Source: Bacteroidia bacterium (GTDB lineage Bacteria > Bacteroidota > Bacteroidia > Bacteroidales > Azobacteroidaceae). Taken from it: a stretch of DNA of 32,362 bases. The stretch is taken from assembly GCA_025996895.1 (NCBI GenBank), contig BNTW01000027.1, positions 1-32,362 on the forward strand, written 5' to 3'. Numbering within the stretch: the stretch's first letter is position 1; the number at the start of each line of letters is the position of its first letter. The notes beneath the pieces were generated by a model. The model did not search any database, was not told the origin of the DNA, and saw only the letters and a list, made by a program, of their open reading frames with translations. A program made the position numbers and the translations under genes. Of the stretch, positions 23,753 to 31,679 are shown piece by piece.

Positions 23753-25771
23753 ATGTATATAGACGTTATTTTACCCGTGCCTCTGGCTGGTGCTTTTACT
23801 TATTTTGTGCCTCCCGAAGTGGAGGCACAATTATTAAACCGGCAAACTCCGCTCGAAACCGGTAGTCTGGTGCGGGTGGAATTGGGGAAAAACAAGCAAT
23901 ACACCGGTGTCGTCTATTATATTCATACAGAAGAAATTAAAGACCAAAACATTAAGCCTGTTCTGGAAGTGATTACGCCGGAACAATTAGTTTTGCCGGT
24001 ACAATTCCGCTTCTGGGAATGGCTGGCCAACTATTATTTGTGCGAACTGGGCGAAGTTTCGCGTAGCGTGTTGCCTGCCGTTATCCGCGCCAAAGAAAAA
24101 CCGGCGAAACGAAAACGACAGACGAAAAAAGAAGAAAATCCCATCGTTCCGCTTCATGTTTTAAATGAATGGCAGCAAACCGCTTTCGAACAAATCCAAA
24201 AAGGGTTGGCGAAAAAAGACGTCTGCCTGCTGTATGGCGTTACTTCTTCGGGAAAAACCGAAATTTATACCCATTTGATAGATGAAATTTTGCGGACGGG
24301 AAAACAAGTGCTATATCTTCTTCCCGAAATCGCACTGACCACGCAACTCACCAACCGGCTGAAGCAATTTTTCGGGGACAAATTAGGCATTTATCATTCC
24401 AAAATCAATGAGCGTGAACGCACGGAAATCTGGAACAACCTGCTGACCGGCGAAGGCTATCAAATTATTTTAGGTGTTCGTTCGTCGATTTTTCTGCCTT
24501 TCCGCAATTTGGGATTGGTGATTGTCGATGAAGAACATGAGCCGACTTACAAGCAGCAAGACCCTGCACCGCGTTATCAAGCGCGAAATGCCGCGATTTT
24601 TTTGGCCAAACTGCACCAGGCAAAAGTTGTTTTAGGAAGCGCAACGCCTTCGATTGAAACATTTTACAACGCACAAACCGGAAAATACGCTTACGTGAAA
24701 TTAGACAAGCGTTTTGAAGAAACGGAACTACCGAAAATGATACCGGTCAATGTGAAAGATTTGCGGCGGAAGAAAAAAATGAAGACGATTTTTTCACCGC
24801 TGTTGATGGAAAAAATGCAGGAAGCATTAGACAACGGCGAACAAATCCTGCTGTTTCAAAACCGGCGGGGATTTGCTCCCGGAATGGTTTGCCGGATTTG
24901 CGACTGGACGCCCAAATGCCGTTTTTGCGACATCAGCTTGACGTATCACAAGCAATCCAACCGGCTGACTTGCCACTATTGCGGACGAACCTATCATTTG
25001 CCTGAAAATTGTCCCGAATGCGGAAGCGCGGAAATTCGGGCGGTGGGCTATGGAACGGAAAAAGTGGAAGAGGACATTCAACGACTTTTTCCGCAAGCCG
25101 TTACGGACAGATTGGACACCGACACAGCCAAAAGCAAAAAATCGCTCGAAGAAATTATTTCGCGCTTTGAGCGGGGTGAAACGAATATTTTAATCGGTAC
25201 GCAAATGATTTCCAAAGGCTTGGATTTTGAAAAAGTGTCGTTAGTGGGCATTCTCAACGCGGATGCTTTAATGAATTTTCCCGAATTTCGGGCGTATGAA
25301 CGCGCATATCAACTCATGTCGCAAGTGGCGGGACGAGCCGGACGACGCAAAAAGCAGGGCGAAGTGATTGTACAAACTGCCAATCCCGAACATCCGCTTA
25401 TTCAAATGGTTTTACAGCAAGATTACGAGGCGATGTATGCCATGCAGACCGAAGAACGACAGTTGTTCCGTTATCCGCCGTTTTTCCGCTTAATTCAAAT
25501 TACACTGAAACACCGCAAGGAAGAAACTTTAAAAAACCTTTCCCGCGAATATGCAAATATTCTGCGGGAAAAGCTGGGAGACCGTGTTATCGGCCCGGAT
25601 AAACCGGCCGTCGGTAAAATTCAAAACCTGTATTTGAAACGGATTTTATTGAAGATTGAAACAACTGCTTCACTTTCTATGTTGCGCGAAATTCTGGAAT
25701 ACGCCCAAAAACAAATCCGCAACCAACCGGATTACAAGTATTTCGTTCTTCAATACGACGTCGAGAATTAA
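23753..25771 (+). CDS. priA: Primosomal protein N' (replication restart helicase), shortened N-terminal region
   Basis: PriA is a 3'-5' DNA helicase that reloads the replisome at stalled forks. Residues 1-115 form the 3'-end-binding domain (MYIDVILPVPLAGAFTYFVP to LPAVIRA). The helicase core has Walker A GVTSSGKTE (Lys168), DEEH (259-262) and GYGTEKVEED followed by a second RecA lobe. The zinc insert has CRICDWTPKCRFCD and HYCGRTYHLPENCPEC, with the expected eight cysteines. The protein is 672 residues. Walker A lies about 62 residues closer to the N-terminus than in E. coli, although the distance to DEEH is unchanged. The segment between the two domains is a short basic linker (KEKPAKRKRQTKKEE) where the winged-helix domain should be. 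The stop overlaps that of gdhA by a few bases. Confidence 0.94.
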   Translation: MYIDVILPVPLAGAFTYFVPPEVEAQLLNRQTPLETGSLVRVELGKNKQYTGVVYYIHTEEIKDQNIKPVLEVITPEQLVLPVQFRFWEWLANYYLCELGEVSRSVLPAVIRAKEKPAKRKRQTKKEENPIVPLHVLNEWQQTAFEQIQKGLAKKDVCLLYGVTSSGKTEIYTHLIDEILRTGKQVLYLLPEIALTTQLTNRLKQFFGDKLGIYHSKINERERTEIWNNLLTGEGYQIILGVRSSIFLPFRNLGLVIVDEEHEPTYKQQDPAPRYQARNAAIFLAKLHQAKVVLGSATPSIETFYNAQTGKYAYVKLDKRFEETELPKMIPVNVKDLRRKKKMKTIFSPLLMEKMQEALDNGEQILLFQNRRGFAPGMVCRICDWTPKCRFCDISLTYHKQSNRLTCHYCGRTYHLPENCPECGSAEIRAVGYGTEKVEEDIQRLFPQAVTDRLDTDTAKSKKSLEEIISRFERGETNILIGTQMISKGLDFEKVSLVGILNADALMNFPEFRAYERAYQLMSQVAGRAGRRKKQGEVIVQTANPEHPLIQMVLQQDYEAMYAMQTEERQLFRYPPFFRLIQITLKHRKEETLKNLSREYANILREKLGDRVIGPDKPAVGKIQNLYLKRILLKIETTASLSMLREILEYAQKQIRNQPDYKYFVLQYDVEN

Positions 25772-27102
25772 ACAATTCCCTGCGCCATCATCGCGTGCGC
25801 CACTTTCATAAAGCCCGCAATGTTTGCCCCTTTCACATAATTAATCGTGCCGTTGGCTTGCTTGCCGTAGCGCACGCATTGTTCGTGGATAGCGTTCATA
25901 ATTTGGTGCAGTTTTTCATCAACTTCTTCCGCCGTCCATTGCAGATGCATGGCGTTTTGCGTCATTTCCAAGCCCGAAGTAGCTACACCACCCGCGTTTA
26001 CCGCTTTACCCGGTGCAAACATCCTGCCTTTTTCAATGAACAAATCGACGGCTTCGGCCGTACAGCCCATATTGGAAATCTCTGCTACACAAAGTGTTCC
26101 GTTGTTAATCAACGTCTGTGCATCTTCTTCGTCCAATTCGTTCTGAATGGCGCAGGGCAATGCAATATCTACTTTTTGTAGCCAAGGACGTTTGCCTGCA
26201 AAAAATTCCACGCCATACTTTTTAGCATAAGGCTCAACGATGTCTTCACCTGATTCGCGCAATTCGAGCATATAGTCGATTTTTTCACCCGAAATGCCGG
26301 CAGGATCATACACGTATCCGTCGGGACCGGAAATAGTAACGACTTTTCCACCCAGTTCGGTCGCTTTCAATGCAGCCCCCCAAGCCACGTTTCCGAATCC
26401 GGAAATCGCAATGGTTTTACCCTTGATGTCCAAGCCTTTTTCTTTCAACATATTGACTACAAAATAGATACCGCCGAAACCGGTTGCTTCGGGACGAATC
26501 AGCGAGCCACCGAAATCCAACCCTTTGCCGGTGAAAGTTCCGGTATTCTCACGTGCCAATTTTTTGTACATACCATACATATAGCCGATTTCGCGTGCGC
26601 CTACGCCAATGTCGCCAGCAGGAACGTCGGTATCGGGGCCGATATGCCGCCACAATTCCAAGATAAATGCTTGGCAGAAACGCATGACTTCCGCATTCGA
26701 TTTGCCTCGCAAGCTGAAATCCGAGCCGCCTTTGCCGCCACCCATCGGAAGCGTAGTCAAAGCGTTTTTAAATGTTTGTTCAAAGCCCAAAAATTTGAGC
26801 GTCGACAACGTTACGGAAGCGTGAAAACGGATACCGCCTTTGTACGGCCCAATCGCGTTGTTAAATTGCACGCGATAACCCAAATTCACTTGCACTTTGC
26901 CATTATCATCTACCCAAGGTACTTTAAACGAAAAAATACGGTCGGGCTCGACCAAACGCTCGATAATCGCCGCCTTTTCAAATTCGGGGTGTTCGTTATA
27001 CACCTCTTCAATCGAAGTTAAAACTTCTTTAACTGCCTGCAAATACTCGTGTTCGCCCGGGTGTTTTGCTTCAAGTGCTTGAAGAATAAGTTCTGTTTTC
27101 AT
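25768..27102 (-). CDS. gdhA: NADP-type glutamate dehydrogenase
   Basis: This 444-residue hexameric enzyme interconverts 2-oxoglutarate plus ammonium and glutamate, the main ammonium assimilation route in many Bacteroidales. The dimerisation/catalytic domain has GYRVQFNNAIGPYKGGIRFH, PMGGGKGGSDF (catalytic Lys) and PAGDIGVGAREIGYMYG; the nucleotide-binding domain has SGFGNVAWGAALKATELGG. Length and motifs match the hexameric NADP(H)-using clade; the coenzyme is inferred by clade. A TAnnTTTG element at 27166-27173 places the transcription start about 60 bases before the ATG. The 3' end overlaps priA by four bases. Confidence 0.96.
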   Translation of the reverse strand: MKTELILQALEAKHPGEHEYLQAVKEVLTSIEEVYNEHPEFEKAAIIERLVEPDRIFSFKVPWVDDNGKVQVNLGYRVQFNNAIGPYKGGIRFHASVTLSTLKFLGFEQTFKNALTTLPMGGGKGGSDFSLRGKSNAEVMRFCQAFILELWRHIGPDTDVPAGDIGVGAREIGYMYGMYKKLARENTGTFTGKGLDFGGSLIRPEATGFGGIYFVVNMLKEKGLDIKGKTIAISGFGNVAWGAALKATELGGKVVTISGPDGYVYDPAGISGEKIDYMLELRESGEDIVEPYAKKYGVEFFAGKRPWLQKVDIALPCAIQNELDEEDAQTLINNGTLCVAEISNMGCTAEAVDLFIEKGRMFAPGKAVNAGGVATSGLEMTQNAMHLQWTAEEVDEKLHQIMNAIHEQCVRYGKQANGTINYVKGANIAGFMKVAHAMMAQGIV

Positions 27103-27165
27103 GATTTTAACTATTTAAAATAACAAAATGATATATTTTTATGATTAACCTCATTAATTGTCGGA

Positions 27166-27173
27166 CAAATGTA
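27166..27173 (-). promoter_or_regulatory. -7 element of the gdhA promoter
   Basis: TACATTTG on the minus strand matches TAnnTTTG, 64 bases before the gdhA ATG. No TTG at -33 is visible. It is divergent from the element at 27196-27203. Confidence 0.45.
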
Positions 27174-27195
27174 AGAAATTATTCGGAGATTGTAT

Positions 27196-27203
27196 TACTT
27201 TTG
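27196..27203 (+). promoter_or_regulatory. -7 element for the PEP-synthase-like gene
   Basis: TACTTTTG matches TAnnTTTG and lies 15 bases before the ATG at 27219. It shows that an in-frame ATG at 27141 is upstream of the transcript start. Confidence 0.5.
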
Positions 27204-27218
27204 TGGAAAAATATCAGA

Positions 27219-30182
27219 ATGAACACGAAATCGTGGGTATTGAAGGATACGTCCTTTGCCAAATTAATGAATAAACGCATATTTAATGTATTGCTGATTG
27301 CTACGCGTTACGACGCTTTTATGCTGGAAGACGATGGACGAATTGACGAGCAGATTTTTAACGAATATACATCGTTGAGTTTGCGTTATCCCCCTCGTTT
27401 TACGCAAGTTACGACCGGGCAAGAAGCATTGTCGGCGATGACGCAGACGCATTTCGATTTAGTGATTTGTATGCCGAACATGGACCATTCGGATATTTTT
27501 GCAACGGCCAATCACATTAAATCGTCGTATCCCGAAATTCCGATTGTCGTCCTGACACCTTTTTCGCGCGAAGTAACCCGCCGGATGCAAAATGCCGATT
27601 TGTCTTCCATCGATTACGTTTTTTCGTGGTTGGGAAATTCCGAGTTGTTGCTCGCAATTATCAAATTATTGGAAGACCGCATGAATTTGGACGACGATAT
27701 CGCTTCCGTAGGCGTACAAATGATTTTATTGGTGGAAGATTCCGTGCGGTTTTATTCGTCTGCCCTCCCCCATTTGTATAAATTTGTGTTGCAACAATCC
27801 GAAGAATTTTCAAAAGAAGCGTTAAATGCCCACCAGCAGACGTTGCGCATGCGCGGACGCCCCAAAATCCTTTTGGCGCGTTCGTATGAAGAAGCGGAAA
27901 CGTTGTACAACAAATACAAAGACCACACGCTGGGCATTGTCTGCGACATGAGTTTTTCCAGAGGCGGGAAAAAAGACAGTTTTGCGGGCTATAAATTCGG
28001 TTGTCATGTGCGGAACAAAGATCGTTTTGTGCCGATTATTTTTGACTCGTCCGAATCATCAAATAAGATTTATGCGGACGAGTTGAATTGCAGTTTTGTC
28101 GATAAAAATTCAAAAACTTTTCCGCAAGATTTGCGGAAGGAAATCATGAATAATTTCGGTTTTGGCGATTTCATCATTATCGATCCCAAGACAAAAGCCG
28201 AAGTCATGCACATTACGTCGCTGAAAGACTTGCAGAAAAAAATAGTTGAAATACCGGACGATTCGCTGATTTACCATTTGTCGCACAACCATTTCTCTCG
28301 GTTTTTCTATTCGCGTGCGATTTTTCCGATTGCCGCTTTTATCAAAGATATCGACGTCTCGGAATATCAAGATATGAACGAGGCGCGCCAGCTGATTTTT
28401 AATGCAATTGTGAGCTACCGGAAAATGAAAAATTCGGGGATTGTCGCCGTTTTTGAAAAAGACCGTTTCGACGAATATTCTAATTTTGCACGAATCGGCA
28501 ACGATTCGTTGGGCGGAAAAGGACGCGGTTTGGCTTTTATGGGACAAATGATTAAACGTTACGCCACTGAAATCGAAGAACAGTTTCCGAACGCACGTAT
28601 CCGCATACCGAAAACCGTCGTGCTGGCAACCGATATTTTCGACGAATTTATGGAAATCAACGACTTATACGGCATCGCTTTGCAGGATTTGCCGAACGAA
28701 GATATTTTGCGCTATTTTTTGAGGGCAAGTCTTCCGAAATGCTTGATTGAGGATTTGACTGCCTTCTTTGAAGTGATTAAAACGCCCATAGCCGTTCGTT
28801 CGTCGAGTTTGTTGGAAGACTCTCATTATCAGCCGTTTGCCGGAATCTACAATACTTACATGATTCCGAAGGTCGAAGACCACTACGAAATGTTGGAACG
28901 GGTCAGTAATGCCATCAAAGGCGTGTATGCATCGGTATTTTTTAAGGACAGCAAGGCGTATATGACTGCCACACAAAACCTGATTGACCAGGAAAAAATG
29001 GCGATTGTCTTGCAGGAAGTAATTGGAAAAAATTATGACTGCCGGTTTTATCCGACTTTTTCGGGAGTGGCTCGCTCGCTCAATTTTTATCCGATAAAAA
29101 ACGAAAAGCCGGAAGACGGTATCGCTAACGTGGCGTTAGGCTTGGGCAAATACATTGTCGATGGCGGTATTACACTGCGTTTTTCTCCCCTTCATCCGCA
29201 CAACATTTTGCAAACGAGCAGCGTGGAATTTGCATTGAAAGAAACCCAGACGAAATTTTATGCATTGGATTTAAAATCGCTGATTTCCGACCAATTATCG
29301 ACCGACGACGCCTACAACCTGCTGAAACTCCCGCTGAAAGACGCGGACGAAGACGGTGCGTTGCAATACATTGCTTCGACTTATAATCCGGAAGATCAGG
29401 CCTTGATGGACGGTTATTATCCGGAAAAAAAACGAAAAGTGATTACGTTTTCAGGCGTCTTGCAGCACGATGTTTTTCCATTGGCGAGTATTTTAAACAC
29501 CGTTCTGAAATGGGGACAGGAAGAAATGGGGCGTCCCGTCGAAATCGAATTTGCGGTCAATCTCGAAAAAAATGCCGACAAACAGGCGGAAGGCGTTTTT
29601 TATCTGTTGCAAATCCGTCCGATTGTGGATAGCAAAGAAATGATAGAGGAAGACTTGATGAAAATCAGTGTCGAAAACACGATTTTGTACTCCAATCATG
29701 CGTTAGGACACGGCATTATTAACGACGTACGCGACATTATTTATGTTAAAACCGACGGCTTCAATGCCGGCGACAATCCGCAGATAGCCAATGAAATCGA
29801 ACAATTGAACAAACAAATGGTAGCGGAAGGTCGAAATTACATTTTGGTCGGTCCCGGCCGTTGGGGAAGCAGCGACCCCTGGCTGGGCATTCCGGTGAAG
29901 TGGCCGCATATCTCTAACGCCCGCCTGATTGTGGAGTCGGGATTGGATAAATACCGTATCGAACCCAGCCAAGGGACGCATTTTTTCCACAACCTGACTT
30001 CGTTCGGTGTAGGATATTTTACCGTCAATCCCTACATTCAGGACGGCGTTTTTGACGAAACGTTTTTGAACGGCCAACCGGCATTGAAAGAAACACAATT
30101 TCTACGGCATGTCCGCTTCGAAAAACCGGTGATGATAAAAATGGACGGCAAGAAAAACAAAGGAGTGGTGATGAAACCGTGA
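27219..30182 (+). CDS. Receiver-like/PEP-pyruvate-binding (PPDK_N) domain fusion protein
   Basis: The 987-residue protein begins MNTKSWVLKDTSFAKLMNKR. Residues about 20-150 form a receiver-like fold (FNVLLIATRYDAF, FDLVICMPNMDHSDI, IPIVVLTPFS). A second receiver-like unit lies at about 165-320 (MILLVEDSVRFYSS, then LGIVCDMSFSRGG with Asp243 in the phosphoacceptor place). From about 425 to 800 is an ATP-grasp PEP/pyruvate-binding domain like that of PEP synthase and PPDK (DSLGGKGRGLAFMGQMIKRY, PIAVRSSSLLEDSHYQPFAG). The mobile phosphohistidine domain and the PEP-binding TIM barrel of true PEP synthase are not visible; the C-terminus carries GPGRWGSSDPWLGIPV instead. It may be a signalling kinase or phosphotransferase, not a gluconeogenic enzyme. 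Start chosen from the promoter at 27196-27203. Confidence 0.85.
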   Translation: MNTKSWVLKDTSFAKLMNKRIFNVLLIATRYDAFMLEDDGRIDEQIFNEYTSLSLRYPPRFTQVTTGQEALSAMTQTHFDLVICMPNMDHSDIFATANHIKSSYPEIPIVVLTPFSREVTRRMQNADLSSIDYVFSWLGNSELLLAIIKLLEDRMNLDDDIASVGVQMILLVEDSVRFYSSALPHLYKFVLQQSEEFSKEALNAHQQTLRMRGRPKILLARSYEEAETLYNKYKDHTLGIVCDMSFSRGGKKDSFAGYKFGCHVRNKDRFVPIIFDSSESSNKIYADELNCSFVDKNSKTFPQDLRKEIMNNFGFGDFIIIDPKTKAEVMHITSLKDLQKKIVEIPDDSLIYHLSHNHFSRFFYSRAIFPIAAFIKDIDVSEYQDMNEARQLIFNAIVSYRKMKNSGIVAVFEKDRFDEYSNFARIGNDSLGGKGRGLAFMGQMIKRYATEIEEQFPNARIRIPKTVVLATDIFDEFMEINDLYGIALQDLPNEDILRYFLRASLPKCLIEDLTAFFEVIKTPIAVRSSSLLEDSHYQPFAGIYNTYMIPKVEDHYEMLERVSNAIKGVYASVFFKDSKAYMTATQNLIDQEKMAIVLQEVIGKNYDCRFYPTFSGVARSLNFYPIKNEKPEDGIANVALGLGKYIVDGGITLRFSPLHPHNILQTSSVEFALKETQTKFYALDLKSLISDQLSTDDAYNLLKLPLKDADEDGALQYIASTYNPEDQALMDGYYPEKKRKVITFSGVLQHDVFPLASILNTVLKWGQEEMGRPVEIEFAVNLEKNADKQAEGVFYLLQIRPIVDSKEMIEEDLMKISVENTILYSNHALGHGIINDVRDIIYVKTDGFNAGDNPQIANEIEQLNKQMVAEGRNYILVGPGRWGSSDPWLGIPVKWPHISNARLIVESGLDKYRIEPSQGTHFFHNLTSFGVGYFTVNPYIQDGVFDETFLNGQPALKETQFLRHVRFEKPVMIKMDGKKNKGVVMKP

Positions 30183-30218
30183 AAACGAGTTTCCTCTGCC
30201 AAAAATCTTGCTTATCTT

Positions 30219-30248
30219 TTGGAATATCGAAAAAATATACTACTTTTG
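30219..30248 (+). promoter_or_regulatory. Promoter of the tRNA gene
   Basis: TTG (30219-30221, within TTTTG), a 19-base spacer and TACTTTTG (30241-30248) form a full Bacteroidota promoter 22 bases before the tRNA. Confidence 0.7.
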
Positions 30249-30270
30249 CACCACGAAAAACGAAAACGTT

Positions 30271-30344
30271 GGCGAGATAGCTCAGCAGGTTAGAGCGCAT
30301 GATTCATAATCATGAGGTCCCGAGTTCAATCCTCGGTCTCGCTA
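30271..30344 (+). tRNA. tRNA-Met (CAT anticodon)
   Basis: A complete 74-base cloverleaf. The acceptor stem is GGCGAGA (30271-30277) with TCTCGCT (30337-30343), ending in a G-U wobble pair. The D stem is GCTC/GAGC. The anticodon stem is CATGA/TCATG with loop TTCATAA and anticodon CAT (30305-30307). The T stem is CCGAG/CTCGG with loop TTCAATC. The discriminator is A30344 and CCA is not encoded. It lacks the three G-C pairs of an initiator anticodon stem. Elongator Met is most likely, but a lysidine-modified tRNA-Ile(CAU) cannot be excluded. Confidence 0.93.
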
Positions 30345-30401
30345 CAATAAAAATAACCTGTCTTTGCCTGTTTTGCAAGGCTGGATTCTTGCTATTCACA
30401 A

Positions 30402-30420
30402 CGTAGGCAAAGAGCCTACG
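30402..30420. repeat. Perfect hairpin downstream of the tRNA, possible dispersed repeat
   Basis: CGTAGGC (30402-30408) and GCCTACG (30414-30420) form a seven-pair stem with loop AAAGA. No T-tract follows on either strand, so it is not a standard terminator. Its form suits a dispersed palindromic repeat, but no second copy is in the window. Confidence 0.4.
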
Positions 30421-30517
30421 CTGAACGATTTTGCAAATTAATTATCACTCTAAACAAAAAATTATAGCCACAAGACAAACAGTTATTAATTTTTTCATAC
30501 AATCGTTTACTTAATCA

Positions 30518-30889
30518 TTATTTTTTTGCCATTGTTCGTAAAAAGTCGATTTCCGACTTCAAATGTCCTATTTCGTTTTCCAATGTTTGAATCAATTTCT
30601 GCGTAGTTTCTTTATTTTCAATGTTTAGACTGTCAATATAGCTAATAGCATAAGTATTATCATGATTGGTTTGACTCTGAATTGTCAGTTTAGTAGAATC
30701 GAAAAAAGTCAAAATATCTGTTTCCAAAACTTCGGCGATTTTTTGCAACCGGTCTATCGTAAGTTTGATTTCCTGACTTTCAATCCGTGCATACGAAGCC
30801 TGCGTAATATCTAATTGGGATGCCATGTATTCCTGAGAGAAACCTTTTTGCTCTCGCAACCGCCTGATTTTATATCCGATATTATCCAT
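30518..30889 (-). CDS. XRE-family helix-turn-helix regulator
   Basis: The 123-residue protein has an N-terminal HTH_3 domain: MDNIGYKIRRLREQKGFSQE, then YMASQLDITQASYARIESQE (the DNA-reading helix) and LTIDRLQKIAEVLETDILTFF, about residues 1-65. The rest is a polar coiled-coil-like tail (NKETTQKLIQTLENEIGHLK, ending DFLRTMAKK), likely for oligomerisation. The ATG at 30889 starts the conserved domain; an in-frame ATG at 30901 is equally compatible with the promoter at 30920-30950. It lies on the same strand as, and downstream of, the toxin/immunity pair, though with 248 bases between. Its targets are unknown. Confidence 0.88.
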   Translation of the reverse strand: MDNIGYKIRRLREQKGFSQEYMASQLDITQASYARIESQEIKLTIDRLQKIAEVLETDILTFFDSTKLTIQSQTNHDNTYAISYIDSLNIENKETTQKLIQTLENEIGHLKSEIDFLRTMAKK

Positions 30890-30901
30890 ACATTCGTACA
30901 A

Positions 30902-31137
30902 TTTTTCGTGTTTTGGTTACAAATTTACAACTAATTTATCATCAAACAAAAGAATAACAAGATATTTAAAACCGGTATCTAATCAGAAAAACAGGCACCT
31001 GGAGACTTCGCCCAACTGCTTCGCAACATTGAACATCACACTACGATGAACAGGGCAATAAAGGCTTTTACTGTTAAATAATTCTATACTCTTTTACATC
31101 CTCATCATTATCGTATAAACATTCCCAATAGACAATT
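30902..31137. other. Gene-free stretch between the XRE and immunity genes
   Basis: This region contains the XRE promoter and otherwise no full gene. A minus-strand piece at 31074-31151 reads LLNNEIVYWECLYDNDEDVK before EYRII and a stop; it looks protein-like but has no standard start codon and may be the tail of a lost gene. Confidence 0.4.
30920..30950 (-). promoter_or_regulatory. Promoter of the XRE regulator gene
   Basis: On the minus strand TTTG (30947-30950), a 19-base spacer and TAAATTTG (30920-30927) match the Bacteroidota consensus fully. Transcription should begin near 30913. Confidence 0.68.
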
Positions 31138-31668
31138 TCATTGTTTAACAATCTTCTGTTTCGCTATTTTGTATTTCAACTGATATGGTTGAGGTATTTT
31201 ACTAAAACCAACCTTATCTATATTTTTTACAAAAGTCCCATAATCATTAGCTTCCCAAGCCTTTGCAGCAGTTTCTAATGTTTGTTCTTGCAATAATTGA
31301 CTAGTATAATTATTAGCTTCTATTATTCTAAATTTTATAAAAGGGGCAATATTTCCTTTCAATATTTCAGTCCCTTCTTTTGTTTCAAAGAAAAGAGAAA
31401 GATTACTAACAAATTTTTCAGATGTAACTCGCTCTATATCTAATGTAGAATTAAATACATTTTTCATGGCATTGTTATCTAAAGGCAGTGTATCTCCTAT
31501 CCTTCCAATTGCTATAAAACAAGAATTTTCATAATTGTTATAGACAATACGAATCTCAACAGCAGAAGATTTAAATTGGAGAACGTTTTTTAATTCTTCT
31601 TCCATTACAAACCCATATTTTTGAAATATAGGAAAAAGCTTAGTCTTTACTAATTTATTAAATTCCAT
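31138..31668 (-). CDS. Probable immunity protein for the adjacent polymorphic toxin
   Basis: I do not recognise the family of this 176-residue protein. It is soluble, has no signal peptide or membrane helix, and begins MEFNKLVKTKLFPIFQKYGF, followed by a beta-rich middle (AVEIRIVYNNYENSCFIAIG) and a basic, helical C-terminus ending KYKIAKQKIVKQ. Its role is inferred from position: it starts 11 bases after the stop of the toxin gene on the same strand, the standard arrangement of immunity genes, and its A+T-rich codon use matches an accessory region. The N-terminal pattern of a helix followed by a short antiparallel sheet is seen in several small immunity families. It could be another accessory protein. 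Confidence 0.6.
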   Translation of the reverse strand: MEFNKLVKTKLFPIFQKYGFVMEEELKNVLQFKSSAVEIRIVYNNYENSCFIAIGRIGDTLPLDNNAMKNVFNSTLDIERVTSEKFVSNLSLFFETKEGTEILKGNIAPFIKFRIIEANNYTSQLLQEQTLETAAKAWEANDYGTFVKNIDKVGFSKIPQPYQLKYKIAKQKIVKQ

Positions 31669-31679
31669 AACTCAAATTA

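Noticed and set aside
30265..30350. Initiator tRNA-fMet
   Set aside because: The anticodon stem is CATGA/TCATG, not the three G-C pairs of initiator tRNAs, and the first acceptor pair is G-U instead of a C-A mismatch.
30980..31075. Rhs-like HYDEQGNKGFYC reading on the plus strand
   Set aside because: Twelve residues that recall Rhs repeats, but with no open frame upstream and on the opposite strand to the toxin gene; too short to support.
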